Assembly: GCA_002633005.1 (NCBI GenBank) | Contig: NMRA01000320.1 | Span: forward strand, 188,328 to 252,327 | DNA: 64,000 nt | Direction: 5' to 3' | Source of the DNA: Phoronis australis | Taxonomy: Eukaryota > Phoronida > Phoronidae | Position numbers and translations under genes: made by a program | Notes under the pieces: model-generated | What the model saw: only the letters and a program-made list of their open reading frames with translations | Databases searched by the model: none | Told to the model about the DNA's origin: nothing | In this document: piece after piece, positions 1-11,007 of the stretch | Numbering within the stretch: the first letter of the stretch is position 1 | How the letters are laid out: the number at the start of each line of letters is the position of its first letter

Positions 1-52
1 AACATGTGTTACAAAAATAAAACATTTTAGCAATCTACCTACCATTTCAGAA

Positions 53-180
53 GAGTGAGGGTTGAGTGAGGGTAGAGTGAGGGTTGAGTGAGGATTGAGT
101 GAGGGTTGAGTGAGGGTTGAGTGAGGGTAGAGTGAGGGTAGAGTGAGGGTAGAGTGAGGGTAGAGCGAGGGTAGAGTGAA
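53..180. repeat. 11-bp minisatellite, about 11.5 copies
   Basis: Eleven full copies of an 11-bp unit (GAGTGAGGGTT or GAGTGAGGGTA) run head to tail and fade out in GAGTGAA. Variants are single substitutions (GAGTGAGGATT, GAGCGAGGGTA). The array begins within the intron about 37 bases downstream of the minus-strand OpuAC exon donor, so the transcript would carry a C-rich tract (CCCTCACTC repeats). Confidence 0.95.
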
Positions 181-217
181 GAGAAACCAAAATATTTTAA
201 GACTGTCCAACACTTAC

Positions 218-428
218 ATAGATCCCCGGCAGCCAGACAGTCGTCTCAAAACATTCGTGATATTGACGCCATCGTTGTGCGACACAATTTTCACATTGTG
301 ATAACCAATGAATTCCTTGAGTAGAATCTTGAGGATGTGATTGGTGATTTGGTGAGAGATTCTGTCGCTTGACTCCAACACAATGGGCACGGGCTCACGT
401 CTGATGTTGAAACTGCGCAAGTAGGCAG
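218..428 (-). CDS. Exon of a secreted OpuAC-like (glycine-betaine-binding fold) protein
   Basis: Internal exon of 211 nt that enters in phase 1 and leaves in phase 2. The acceptor is a pyrimidine tract ending in TTACTTCAG and the donor is GTAAGTG. The translation runs from AYLRSFNIRREPVPIVLESS through ISHQITNHILKILLKEFIGY and VKIVSHNDGVN to RRLSGC. The pattern is a first beta-strand, then a helix that brings in the ligand-binding start of the fold, then a second strand. It fits the N-terminal part of the OpuAC periplasmic-binding domain, which bacteria use to bind glycine betaine or choline. Related secreted proteins are known from invertebrates, where the ligand and role are not established. 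Downstream exons lie off the left edge. The nearest phase-compatible upstream exon is 12384-12465. The OpuAC family call rests on my recognition of the pattern, not on a search. Confidence 0.75.
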
Positions 429-1323
429 CTGAAGTAACAGAAACAGAAAGTGTCCAATGATAAACCAGGAAAATGTCGCCAAGACAATAAAGTGCACAGC
501 AGTTAATTGTTTTCATGGTTGAAGTTAGGTTCGGGTCAGACACCAAGTATTGGGGTCCGTCTAAACACCTTCAATGAAACAGGCCAGAGACTGGCAGAAA
601 TGGCCAACTTTGGCCAAACACACCTCACATGAGATGCCCAGGCATTTATTTGGTGTTACCAAAACGCCTGGAAATTTTCATTTTCCGAATACATTCCCAG
701 AAAATCCTGGTAGGTCAAATGCCAAAGCATCTGCCACTGTAAAAAATGTAAAACCATGGCAAAAATGTAACTAAATTGAGGTCTAGGTAAATTACAACAT
801 AATATAAGCCATATCAACAGCATTACATTAACAAATCAACATGCATAGTGAACCATGGTATCAGTAACACTGACAGTTGTACAAATGATAATCAATCATA
901 TATCACAGTTTATGACAGGTATCAGCAATTAACTAAAAAACGACAAAATATAAATCTTAGTTTAGGTTGGTATCATGAATTGCGTTGTTGAAATTTTGTC
1001 ACTAAAAGGTGAAACTCACAAGTTTTTGATCTGATTCCAAGGCAAATGAAATATTTCGATGACCGTGAAAATAATTAATCTAGATTAATCACTAAGCGAT
1101 GAACGAGTCTCCACACTCTTAAGGAAAACAATTACTTTTTCTGTGCACAAACAAAAGGGTGTGAATTAGAATTCAACATCAGTACTAAATCACTAAGTGC
1201 TTGTAACTAGGTTCATGGCAGAAATATGGAGATTATTCAAGGAGAACTGTTTTGTTTGGCAGTTATTCTACAGTTAATGTAGCGGGAATCTCATCATCAG
1301 ATATGAGCCTGAAGCCATCTTAA
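429..1323. other. No gene seen; presumed intron of the OpuAC-like gene
   Basis: AT-rich sequence with stops in all frames. The short plus-strand frame at 574-774 has no splice or codon support. I see no internal repeat here. Confidence 0.5.
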
Positions 1324-1813
1324 GACCCTTTCACACTAACTTAACTCTGGTATGAGCCGAGCGTCGACTGCGAAGTTAATTGAATTGAATCGTTCAACCA
1401 GCTTTGGTAGTTAACGGCATTGAAGTAAATGGTAGGTGACATTGTGGAAATCGAAGTAATTGCAAGGTGCCGCTGATGCATCCCGTGCACACTAAGACTT
1501 TTTTAACGTGACAATTTGAGGACATTTACATGTGCTAATTGACAAAAAAATTTATTTCTAATTTGATTGGTGATTGTTCGAGGAAAATACAAACAACTAT
1601 TAGCGCTTCTTCATTGTTGACAATAACAGTGACCCCTGGCGATAACTTCGATAACACCGAAGTTGACCGCAGTGTCGACGCTCTGCTGTTAAATTCACCT
1701 ATTTACTGTGAAGTTAATTGGCGCTGTTACTTCGATCAAGGACCGAAGTTAACCATTCATACTGACTGCAACTTCCCAAAACATCGACGTATTGATGTTA
1801 GTATGAAAGGGCC
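1324..1813 (-). mobile_element. Harbinger-like MITE, copy 1 (inverted relative to copies 2 and 3)
   Basis: A 490-bp element starting GACCCTTTCACACTAAC and ending GTTAGTATGAAAGGGCC. These are imperfect terminal inverted repeats, flanked by TAA on both sides (1321-1323 and 1814-1816). The reverse complement of its right half aligns to the left halves of the copies at 2360 and 29268, including the block GTTAACTTCGGTCC. A three-base TWA target duplication and GGGCCTTTCA-type ends are typical of PIF/Harbinger elements. There is no transposase; the short open frame at 1539-1862 lies inside the element and is not a gene. Confidence 0.75.
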
Positions 1814-2359
1814 TAATCAAGAAGACAGACACAGAAACAAAACATTAATTGACATGCAGTAGGGAACAAAAACAAGTGGGAGGGCACGGTCAGAATTCAA
1901 TAAATGAATTAAGGATAATTGAGCTTTTTATCCAGAATTGATTTTGAAGTATTCAGATATTGACAGCATTAAGACTGATGTGTCAAAATGAATTGGTGAA
2001 TATTCAATATAGCAAAGTGTCATCCGGAGACCACTCAGGCAGACTTGATATGCAAATGAGCTAAAAAAACTTGCAACGGAAGTAAGTTGAGCTCCTTTGA
2101 TTTTTTTCAAATGACATTACCATCGAGTGTGAAACCAGTTTGCGTTGCTAGCCTCAGTCTCTACCTTCCACCACTGTGCAGTATTTATTCATCTTTTTGA
2201 TTGATCAACTTTTTAAACAAATGTGAGTCACTAAAACAGCTCACAGTTGTTTACACTCTTGCCTCGATATAGTGGCTTCAATATTCAAATCTGATAAACT
2301 GTCCTTCTTTGATTCAAAATACCTGCACATTATATATTCGTCTTTTCCCTTCATAATTA

Positions 2360-2865
2360 AGGGCCTTTCATATTAACGTCGGCGCGTCGATGGTTTGGGG
2401 AGTTGCGGTCAGTATGAACGCTTAACTCTGGTCCTGGATCGCAGTTAACAGCTCCAATTAACATCGCAGTTAACAGGTGGATTTAATAACACAGCATCGA
2501 TGCTGCGGTGCAGTATGAACGCTTAACTTCACTCCAATCGAAGTTATCACCAGGTGCCACTGTTATTATCAACAGTTACAGGGTAGTGCCATCACTAATA
2601 GCTATTTATTTTTTGCTCTAATGATAACCAGTAGATTTAAAAACAAGTTTAATATTATTTAACACATTTAAATGTTCCCGAATTGTCACATTGAAAAAAA
2701 TCTTAGCGTGCAGCGCTACCTTGCGATAACTTCGATGTCAGCGTCACCAACCGTTTACTTTGATGGTCATTAAAATAACTGCCGAAGCCAGTATGAACAG
2801 TCCAGTTAACTGCGCTGTTTACGTGGACACTCCAATACCGGAGTTAAGTCAACATGAAAGGGCCT
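2360..2865 (+). mobile_element. Harbinger-like MITE, copy 2
   Basis: A 506-bp element from AGGGCCTTTCATATTAAC to GTCAACATGAAAGGGCCT, flanked by TTA on each side (2357-2359 and 2866-2868). It is clearly similar over its full length to the copy at 29268. It is non-autonomous. Internal GTTAAC-rich palindromic segments repeat several times. Confidence 0.8.
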
Positions 2866-5339
2866 TTAAGCAGCTCACAGTTGCTTATACCCTTGCCTTG
2901 AAATTAAGTGGCTTTACTATTCAAATCTGAAAAACTGTCCTTTGATTCATTACCAACACAAAATGCGCATAACTTGGGACATCCCAGTGTGCAATAGAAG
3001 TTTATTACTAACACAGCAACATTTAATTACAGGGAAAATGGAGAATTGGTCAACACTGCACATTGGCACTTTCCAATAGTCATTGTAATGGAGAGGAAAT
3101 GCCACATTTCATGCCATTCTATGCTCATTTGGTGCATAGTGCCTGTTGTAAAAGGTCTATGATCTGCAAATGAAGTTTGCTTAGACTGCATACCTAATTA
3201 TAGGAGTGCATTGAACTTCTATAGATATAACTTAAAGAGAATTTGTAGATGAAAGAATTTATATGCCTTGTCAGCAATGTGAGCTTTCAAATGCGGAAAC
3301 CAGGTCGAATTTTGAGTTGCAATGTAATTTGCAGGTATCGTCGGGAACACTGTTTTCTGTTAGTATCTTCGATAGTGCATAAAAACAGTTGAAAGTGAGG
3401 CTTCCAGCATCACTGTGAATGTCAACAATTTTCAAAATGTTGTCTGATGGTGGAGAACTTGCGAACATGTGAAAGCATTAATTTGGTGGAACATAGAAAA
3501 AACGAGAAAAGTAGAACTTCACGTGGCCACCATATTGTGTCATTAAGATAGCTATTGAGGCTGTTTGCTTTTCAATGTTACTCTTCGAAATGGGTAACAA
3601 AAACTGTACCACTACATAGATACGATTCTAAATTTGAGAAAACAGAAAAGTATTTCAGATTTTTATTAAAGCATTTCGTAAATTTTACAAAAAAAAAACA
3701 ATTATAACCTCAAACGCTTTACAAAATAATGAATTTTTTACAAAGGTTTTCTACAGTATATGAAGTTTTAAGTTATCAATGGTTAAATATATGTACCGTA
3801 TTCGCCCTAATAAGTGCCCAAGCGCTTAGAAAAATATGTTTTGTGTCAGGGGGGTTCTTGTAGTAGCCTAAGGTGGTTGAAACCCGGTCTTCGAAATGGG
3901 TGAAATCGGAAACTAGGATTCATCAAATTTACGCTCTGAAATGTATCTGTAACCTATGACAGACTTTCCGCAAAATTGTGGTGCATTGCTATCAAATTTC
4001 GTTGTTAAATTACGACCCTTTTTCAGAAAATTGTGCTGAAATCTCAGGGCGAAAACTCACCGACTGATGGGTCGCTGACTCGCGATCGTCGATAGGGCAA
4101 CTTGAATTCTTGAATAAAAATACAGTTTCGACTCAACAAATTACCTGAAATGCTCCTCAAGTTTTCCAAATAGCATCCCTCAGATTTTTAAGTTCCTATG
4201 GAGTTGGGATTAATTGCAGATTAAGTCCAAATATGCACTAGATCGCACCCCGCAACACGAGAAAAATCTGGACGAACACACATGTTGACACGTGACGTTT
4301 GTTATGAAATTCGTCTGTGTGTGTGTGTCCCGAGTGAGCTAGCCCGTGCGTGTCATCAGAGTTTATTTGCCAGAGTTAAGCAGGCCTACATGTATGTAGC
4401 GCACGCTTCCTGGCCATGTGCTTTAAACACTAGTCAATTTTTTTTAATTGGTCTTCGATTTGCGGTTTTCACGTGTACAAAGAGATCTGGATTCCTGTTG
4501 AGGGAGATTTGCACGGAAAGATACAAAACAAACTCGTTGACAAGTACGCTGCGTCTGTTCTGAAAGGCCTGACTATGGTGGCACATGTTCCTCGTAAGAT
4601 CAGCAAAACTTTTGCCTTTTTTGGAAACACTGCGGAAGTTTGAAGTGTAGGTATAGTCACTGCTAAATACTGACATAGCGGGTAATAAACTATTGAAATC
4701 GCTGATGAAAGCGTGCCAAGTTTAAAATCCCTGTAACCCCTGATATTCTGTCACCATCATTTCATGTTTTGAAAGTTGTGCAGTCTCTTCCGATACAATT
4801 TCACGAAAAACGCGTGATCACAATTGTGCGATCTCTGTGCATGTATTGAATAACTAAGCAATGGTTTGTTCCACTTTGACACATATGACTTACCTACTTA
4901 AGAACAATGTTATTGTGCACATTTTTCTCAACTAACAAATGCTCAATTCCACCAAAACAAAAAGTTGACACGTGGGCGGAGCTTACACGATGGTCTATTT
5001 TTATCACAAAGGCGAGATTGGGCAATTACCAAAATTGCCATAACAGGGCAATTTGGGGTTATAAGTGATTTCCTATCCTGCCTTCTTGCAGAACAAGTTT
5101 ATTTTTCAGAAGAATCCGTCTTCGCAGTGTTTTCAGATCCAAATCCCAGCCTTGTTTACTTCCGATATGAAGGCAAAGTAACACCGGTGACATGTGTGAA
5201 GAGGTCACGTGCCGTTTTGAGGCTGACCCATTTTTTCATACATAGCACATCATGATTCAGTGCCCATGGAAATCCCCGTGAAGTCAAAGTATTTCAAGGC
5301 TTTTTAACCCAATACTTGTTACTGAGTACTTAAACAAAA
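2866..5339. other. No convincing gene; one transposon-type end
   Basis: AT-rich DNA with short open frames at 3271-3468 (minus), 4282-4563 and 4965-5255 (plus). None has a recognisable motif or convincing splice context. At 3794-3819 the sequence TACCGTATTCGCCCTAATAA followed by GTGCCC looks like the end of a dispersed DNA element, but I could not locate its partner end. Position 3500-3560 resembles other dispersed AT-rich repeats of this window. Confidence 0.45.
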
Positions 5340-5935
5340 TACCGTAAACGTTCGGGTTAACACCCATGTTCACTTAACAGCCCATCCCCAACTTTAGGTG
5401 GATTTCCGATTTAAGCGCCCACTGCTCGGTTAACCCCCCTCTACGATTTTTGAAGATTTCCAGTTAATTGCGCACCTGTCGGTTAAGCGCCCATCCCTGA
5501 CTTAGAGATTGAAGATATAGCGCTCAGTGCTAAGGAAACGCGCAATTCCCTGACTTTTAGATCGATGATCACAGGGAATGCAACGATGGCCTCCGAGCTG
5601 GCGGTTTGGCCAAGTGAATTATAGTACAATAACGAATTATTGTCCCGGGTCATGGATTTACTTCAAAATATAATACTTGAACCTTTTTGTCACTTTATTT
5701 TCTTCCCATGTGTGCAAAGTTTAAGAACCATGCTGGCTTCTATACCTCCACTTTTAGCGACGCGGTCTACCGCACTAAGTTTCCGTCTCACTAGTCGCAG
5801 TGCACATAAGATAAAACATATATTCGTTAAAATCAGGCCAGAGAAATGTGGCATGGTTTTGCCATCCTTTCTAATATGCTTTAGGTGAGAAGCTCTCGTA
5901 TTTTGAATAATTCCCATAACTCAGGAAAGATGTCA
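5340..5935 (+). mobile_element. TACCGTA-family dispersed repeat, copy 1
   Basis: Begins TACCGTAAACGTTCGGGTTA and continues with several imperfect copies of a GGTTAAGCGCCCATCCC-like subterminal unit. A body follows whose reverse complement is found at 26505-27104. Homology between the two copies stops near 5935. The stepped subterminal repeats are typical of DNA transposon ends. The frame at 5640-5888 is shared with the other copy but only over about 55 codons, and it has no known transposase motif. Confidence 0.7.
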
Positions 5936-6962
5936 AATTCTCCTTATTTTAATGAATGTAATTATCAGGTTATCGAGGATGTGCAGCGACCAAACGGACA
6001 GGGTAAACGATTTCTGAATTCAATGGTCGGCAATACGTTACTGGATGTTTATCACCTTGAAGTAATAAAAAACCTGAAAGTAAAATTTTGTTTTTCACTT
6101 ATTGCATCTCAGTCAAACTGGCGTTAGCAGGTTTCGCCAATGTCGCTGGGGGTTCTTTGTAATACGACTTCTTGCGACAAGTCCCGCCTTGGCGTGACTG
6201 TGTGAATTGTCATATTCCACCTTCCCTTTTTAGCTTCCCGAATATTTTTGTTTCTTAATTGGCCAGTTTCATTGAGTCTGAGATATCTACGACGCAGATT
6301 GACTGAAAATTTGCGGCAGTTGTTATGACGTCCACGCAGCTAGCTACGGGGATGACCTCACCGCACCCAGGGAAAATCGAGTCGGGAAGTATTGGAGCAG
6401 ACACGACATTACAGTTTTGGGTCATTGGAACGGAGGAATATCGTAAAACAGTGGGTCTTTTATGACAACAACTTAAAAGTACGCAGTCTGGCCCAGGTTA
6501 AGCACCCATGATTGGGTAAGAGCCACATCCAATTTCTTCAAATTCTAATTCAAGCACCCATATCTGGTGCTAAGAGTGGGCTCCTTCCTCCCCCAGATTT
6601 CCAAGAATCACATAAGTTTATAGTTTATTTCAGTCCAGCATCTGGTAAACATTAAGTTATAACCATCATCCAAGTACAGTCAATAACACAATATTTTCAT
6701 CCTTGTGCTTCACTACCATTTCTTAGGGGAATGCTCAACTGGAAAATTAGGATACCAACTGGATAAGAGAAAATTAGGAACTCTCCTCGAGTATCTGAGA
6801 AAAACATTGCCCTATCATACAACTTTGTTGCGGCAACATCACCTTTTGTTTCTACTAATTTATATAACCCCCATTAATGGGGAATCGAATCAAAAAGACA
6901 CCATATTGTATGGAATTCAAGGCACCCATAGGACACTATCCGTTATGACTGACAAGTGAAAT
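5936..6962. other. No gene seen; possible interior of the preceding element
   Basis: The stretch at 6130-6480 is richer in GC than its surroundings. At 6498-6600 there are GGTTAAGCACCCATG and AAGCACCCAT motifs like the subterminal units of the repeat at 5340. This suggests the element may extend to about 6600, but no matching terminal TACGGTA is present. Confidence 0.35.
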
Positions 6963-6968
6963 TTTATT
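6963..6968 (-). promoter_or_regulatory. Candidate poly(A) signal for the 7081-7384 coding piece
   Basis: On the minus strand this reads AATAAA, about 115 bases past the TAA stop at 7081-7083. Such hexamers are frequent in AT-rich DNA, so it supports but does not prove a 3' end. Confidence 0.35.
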
Positions 6969-7080
6969 TTATCATTTTTCTACAAAAATCACGAAGTATC
7001 AAATTAAAAGCATTTCCATCTTAAAAGTTTTGTTTCGCAACTAACATCAGGCAATCACCAAATTTTGATGGACAACAACG

Positions 7081-7384
7081 TTAGAAGCCATGGAAACGAA
7101 AAAAGGCACTTTTGGCAATTATACGTCCTCGAAATTGGTCAGATCGTTTTACTGTATCAAAGTAGCTAATGGGAGTTCTTACAATGTCTAGCTCAAACCA
7201 ATCATGCAGTGAGTGAGGCTGAAGCGGAGCCTTGAGGTCAATGGTGACCTCTCTAGCTACTGGTGTCTGGATATGTACTTTTAGGGAGCAGTCAGTGGAA
7301 CACTTCGCTGCACAAGAAACAAAACCCTCAACATGGATTAGCTCCCAGAGCTGTGGCCATACAAGTGGATGCATGTTTAAACTC
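7081..7384 (-). CDS. Terminal coding exon of an unrecognised protein
   Basis: From an acceptor (CCTGTCACCTCAG) the frame opens in phase 2 and runs 100 codons to TAA. Internal pieces include WPQLWELIHVEGFVSC, VHIQTPVAREVTIDLKAP, SLHDWFELDIVRTPISYF and RGRIIAKSAFFRFHGF. The composition (Trp, Asp, Glu, His, Pro and mixed hydrophobics) is unlike a chance AT-rich frame. An AATAAA follows downstream. I do not recognise the family, and there is no signal peptide or membrane segment in this piece. The acceptor lies inside the first unit of a 98-bp triplicated repeat, so two more acceptor-like copies exist upstream. The frame also stays open past the acceptor, so an unspliced start cannot be excluded. 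Partner exons are not identified; a link with 9827-9922 would need another exon because the phases differ. Confidence 0.4.
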
Positions 7385-7669
7385 CTGAGGTGACAGGGCC
7401 GAGGACCCCGTTTGTTACTGAACAGAGACTCAATTTCACAACGCTTAAATTCTAATATTTTTAATATTGTACGTTTAAGCTTCTGAGGTGACAGGGCCGA
7501 GGACCAAGTTTGTCACTAAACAGAGACTCAATTTCACAATGCTTAAATTCTAATATTTTTAATATTGTACGTTTGAACTCCTGAGGTGACAGGGCCGAGG
7601 ACCAAGCTTGTCACTGAACAGAGACTCAATTTCACAATGCTTAAATTCTAATATTTTTGATATTGTAGG
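7376..7669. repeat. 98-bp tandem triplication
   Basis: Three 98-bp units start at 7376, 7474 and 7572, each containing CTGAGGTGACAGGGCCGAGG. They differ by a few substitutions. The first unit overlaps the 5' end of the coding piece at 7081-7384 and supplies its acceptor. Confidence 0.95.
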
Positions 7670-7708
7670 AATATGTAAATCTTAAACCAGTGCGGAAAGA
7701 TGAATTGC

Positions 7709-7757
7709 AAAAATATTTAAGTCTGGTCTGCACACCACCTGTTGGCCACATCACTTA
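7709..7757 (-). repeat. Fragment of the ACAGGTGG repeat also found at 61979-62112
   Basis: The reverse complement reads GTGATGTGGCCAACAGGTGG followed by TGTGCAGACCAGACTTAAA. It matches the plus strand near 62060-62097 closely. Confidence 0.7.
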
Positions 7758-7827
7758 TTGCGATTTTTAATATTAGCAAAAGTTAATCCTTATGTTATTC
7801 ACCAAATAATCAATTTCTGACAAAATT

Positions 7828-9256
7828 GTTTTCAATTATAAATTGCTTTGCATGTTTTCATGTTAGTCGTTATGTTTCACATGCCGTGGAGGCTGACAAA
7901 CAATGTTCTGGTAAAGGTGGCTCATAAATTAATTAATTAGATTAATTTCCGTCAAAATTCTATACCTGTATAACTCGATAAAAGCTAGCAAATGGAACAG
8001 TGAAAGTCATCACGCGTTCTGCTGATCAACAATGAGCAGACGTAACACTCGACTTGAAAATGTAGCATTGCGTGTTTTTACTTTGTCATCCAGAGATTTC
8101 TAGGAATTACAAAAAACAATTTCTAGTGCTTGCGTACAACATACAACTCAAAAGTGTCAAATATCCAGCCGTAATTCCACTACAAAGTCGGAATAATTGA
8201 AGAGAGTGCAAATAATTAATACTGTTTGATGCTGTTCATCAATTCTAAACGAAACGACAACTCTGATAAAATCCAATTTTCTCCCAGTCAAAATGGGAAG
8301 GCCAGATAAATGGAGAAAGCATATCTTATGCTATCAAATATCTTTTTTTGCTGAAAGCAATCAATAATTGGACTGAAATATACATAATTATTTGTTTTTC
8401 GCAACATATTATACTTACCTTATAAAGCCCAGTAAAAAAAACAACAAATCATTGAAAATTATAATTTCGGCTCCAACCGTAAGCAAATAGCATGCGCTCC
8501 GAAAACTTCCAAGTCCTAAGATATTGATGAAACTACATTAATACAGAACATGACGAACAAACGATTTTATTCTTAATTTTTCATAAACCCTAAGTCACCA
8601 ATGCAAGGCTTACCATTTTTAGTTGTGAACCACAGCTATCATAAGAAAATGTTTTGATAAACCGTCAACAGTCACAACAGCAGATGCCTTCAAAAAGAAA
8701 AAAAGGACAACAGTAGCAATTATTTTGTCCGAAATTGGTGAGATGTTTACCGTACCGGTAGTCAGCAAGGACAATCAACAAGTGGAGGTAAACAAGTCAT
8801 GTTTACCAGTCGGTATGTACGCAAGTCATATTTACAACAGTCGTGGTGATGCAGGTAACTGAGTGAAGCAACCCCAGCCTGTAGTTAATGGTCTGTGTTT
8901 GTGTCTTTCTGGCAAAGTTGACTGTGGTGGTCAAACCACAGCTTGTTCATGCAAGCACTGGTTGACATTTGGCATAACCAAGGGTCAGACCATAAAGTTT
9001 GGCTGGACTGAGCTAGTAATCACCAGTTGCTAGCATGAAGACACAATGGTCAACATTATGGTGGCTACAATAGCTTGTTTTGGTCGTTGAGTTTGCGGTG
9101 ATTTAAGTAAAATAAAATTTAATACCCCGTTCACAAACAGGCTAAAATGCTAGCGTTTTTATTAGCACTTTCGCTAAGTAGCAAAAACACTAGTCATGTG
9201 AATTTTCGCAAGTATCTCTTTTGCATGAGGAAACTTGTACACTAACATTAGGGTTT
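7828..9256 (+). repeat. 1.43-kb direct duplication, copy A
   Basis: Nearly identical to 9258-10666, with an offset of 1430 bases at the left end. It begins GTTTTCAATTATAAATTGCT and ends ACACTAACATTAGGGTTT immediately before the N at 9257. Differences are scattered substitutions and small indels, for example an extra segment near 7916-7930. The pattern fits two alleles joined end to end as well as a true tandem duplication. Confidence 0.9.
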
Positions 9257-9257
9257 N

Positions 9258-10666
9258 GTTTTCAATTATAAATTGCTTTTCATGTTTTCATGTTAGTCGT
9301 TATGTTTCACATGCCGTGGAGGCTGACAAACAATGTCCTGGTAAATTAAATTAATTTCTGACAAAATTCTATACCTGTAGAACTCGATAAAAGCTAGCAA
9401 ATGGAACAGTGAAAGTCATCACGTGTTCTGCTGACCAACAATGAGCAGACGTAACACTCGACTTGAAAATGTAATATTGCGTGTTTTTACTTCGTCATCC
9501 AGAGATTTCTAGGAATTACAAAAAACAATTTCTAGTGCTTGCGTACAACGTACAACTCAAAAGTGTCAAATATCCAGCCGTAATTCCACTACAAAGTCGG
9601 AATAATTGAAGAGAGTGCAAATAATTAATACTGTTTGATGCTGTTCATCAATTCTAAACGAAAGGACAACTCTGATAAAATCCAATTTTCTCCCAGTCAA
9701 AATGAGAAGGCCAGATAAATGAAGAAAGCATATCCTATGCTATCAGATATCTTTTTTGCTGAAGGCAATCAATAATTGGACTGAAATATACATAATTATT
9801 TGTTTTTCGCAACATATTATACTTACCTTGTAAAGCCCAGTAAAAAAACAACAAATCATTGAAAATTATAATGTCGGCTCCAACCGTAAGCAAATAGCAT
9901 GCGCTCCAAAAACTTCCAAGTCCTAACATATTGATGAAACTACATTAATACAGAACATGGCGAACAAACTATTTTATTCCTAATTTTTCATAAACCCTAA
10001 GTCACCAATGCAACGTTTACCATTTTTAGTTGTGAGCCACAGCTATCATAAGAAAATGTTTTGATAAATCGTCAACAGTCACAACAACAGCAGATGCCTT
10101 CAAAAAGAAAAAAGGACAACAGTAGCAATTATTTTGTCCGAAATTGGTGAGATGTTTACCGTACCGGTAGTCAGCAAGGACAATCAACAAGTGGAGGTAA
10201 ACAAGTCATGTTTACCAGTCGGTATGTACGCAAGTCATATTTACAACAGTCGTGGTGAGGCAGGTAACTAAGTGAAGCAACCCCAGCCTGTAGTTAATGA
10301 TCTGTGTTTGTGTCTTTCTGGCAAAGTTGACTGTGGTGGTCAAACCACAGCTTGTTCATGCAAGCACTGGTTGACATTTGGCATAACCAAGGGTCAGACC
10401 ATAAAGTTTGGCTGGACTGAGCTAGTAATCACCAGTTGCTATCATGAAGACACAATGGTCAACATTATGGTGGCTACAATAGCTTGTTTTGGTCGTTGAG
10501 TTTGCGGTGATTTAAGTAAAAATAAAATTTAATACCCCGTTCACAAACAGGCTAAAATGCTAGCGTTTTTATTAGCACTTTCGCTAAGTAGCAAAAACAC
10601 TAGTCATGTGAACTTTCGCAAGTATCTCTTTTGCATGAGGAAACTTGTACACTAACATTAGGGTTT
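9258..10666 (+). repeat. 1.41-kb direct duplication, copy B
   Basis: Second copy of 7828-9256, starting directly after the N at 9257 and running into unique sequence after GGGTTT. It carries the intact version of the candidate exon at 9827-9922; copy A carries a version shifted by one base at 8419-8515. Confidence 0.9.
9827..9922 (-). CDS. Candidate exon encoding a hydrophobic segment
   Basis: A 96-nt phase 1 to phase 1 candidate with acceptor TCATCAATATGTTAG and a strong donor GTAAGTA. It encodes LGSFWSACYLLTVGADII followed by IFNDLLFFYWALQ, most of it able to span a membrane. In the duplicate at 8419-8515 the same segment has 8 instead of 7 adenines on the plus strand, which breaks the frame, and Trp becomes Arg. 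It is therefore either the weaker allele or a sign that the piece is not coding. Symmetric phases would let it be skipped without a frameshift between 12384-12465 and 218-428. Function unknown. Confidence 0.27.
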
Positions 10667-11007
10667 GTGTTACCCCTGAACACCAAGGTGAGCTTAAGCA
10701 AGACTGTGACTAACCCGCTGTCTCATCCACGTGCACGCAAAACCTGCTGGTGAAAGATTGACCTAATTGTTAGCTGCCTTTACTGGAGGTATGTAACAAA
10801 ACTGCTTAATCAAAGGACGGTCATGAGCATAGGTAAAAGGCCAGTACCGTAAATGTGGTTTGACATCTATTTTCGTCTAAAAGCAACTTTGGTTGAAAGC
10901 AAAAACTAATTGCTAGTGAAAATGACTCCTTCAGCTGGCTAAAATGCTGGCGTATTCGCTCGCGGTTTAGCCAGTGAAACCTAGCATTTTCACTTCTCAT
11001 GTGAACG
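10538..11007. mobile_element. MITE-like element with CGTTCACA termini
   Basis: The left end is CGTTCACAAACAGGCTAAAA and the right end, read inward on the minus strand, is CGTTCACATGAGAAGTGAAA. Both are followed by AAAATGCTAG-type subterminal sequence, giving a 470-bp element with imperfect inverted ends. The left end is also present in duplication copy A near 9128, truncated at the N. No coding capacity and no clear target duplication. Confidence 0.45.

Noticed and set aside
53-180. Telomere-like or CRISPR array
   Set aside because: The unit is an 11-bp minisatellite without spacers; GAGTGAGGGTT is not a telomere motif.
8877-10499. Cys-containing plus frame at 10272-10499
   Set aside because: The matching stretch in duplication copy A has an in-frame stop, and there is no splice or promoter support.
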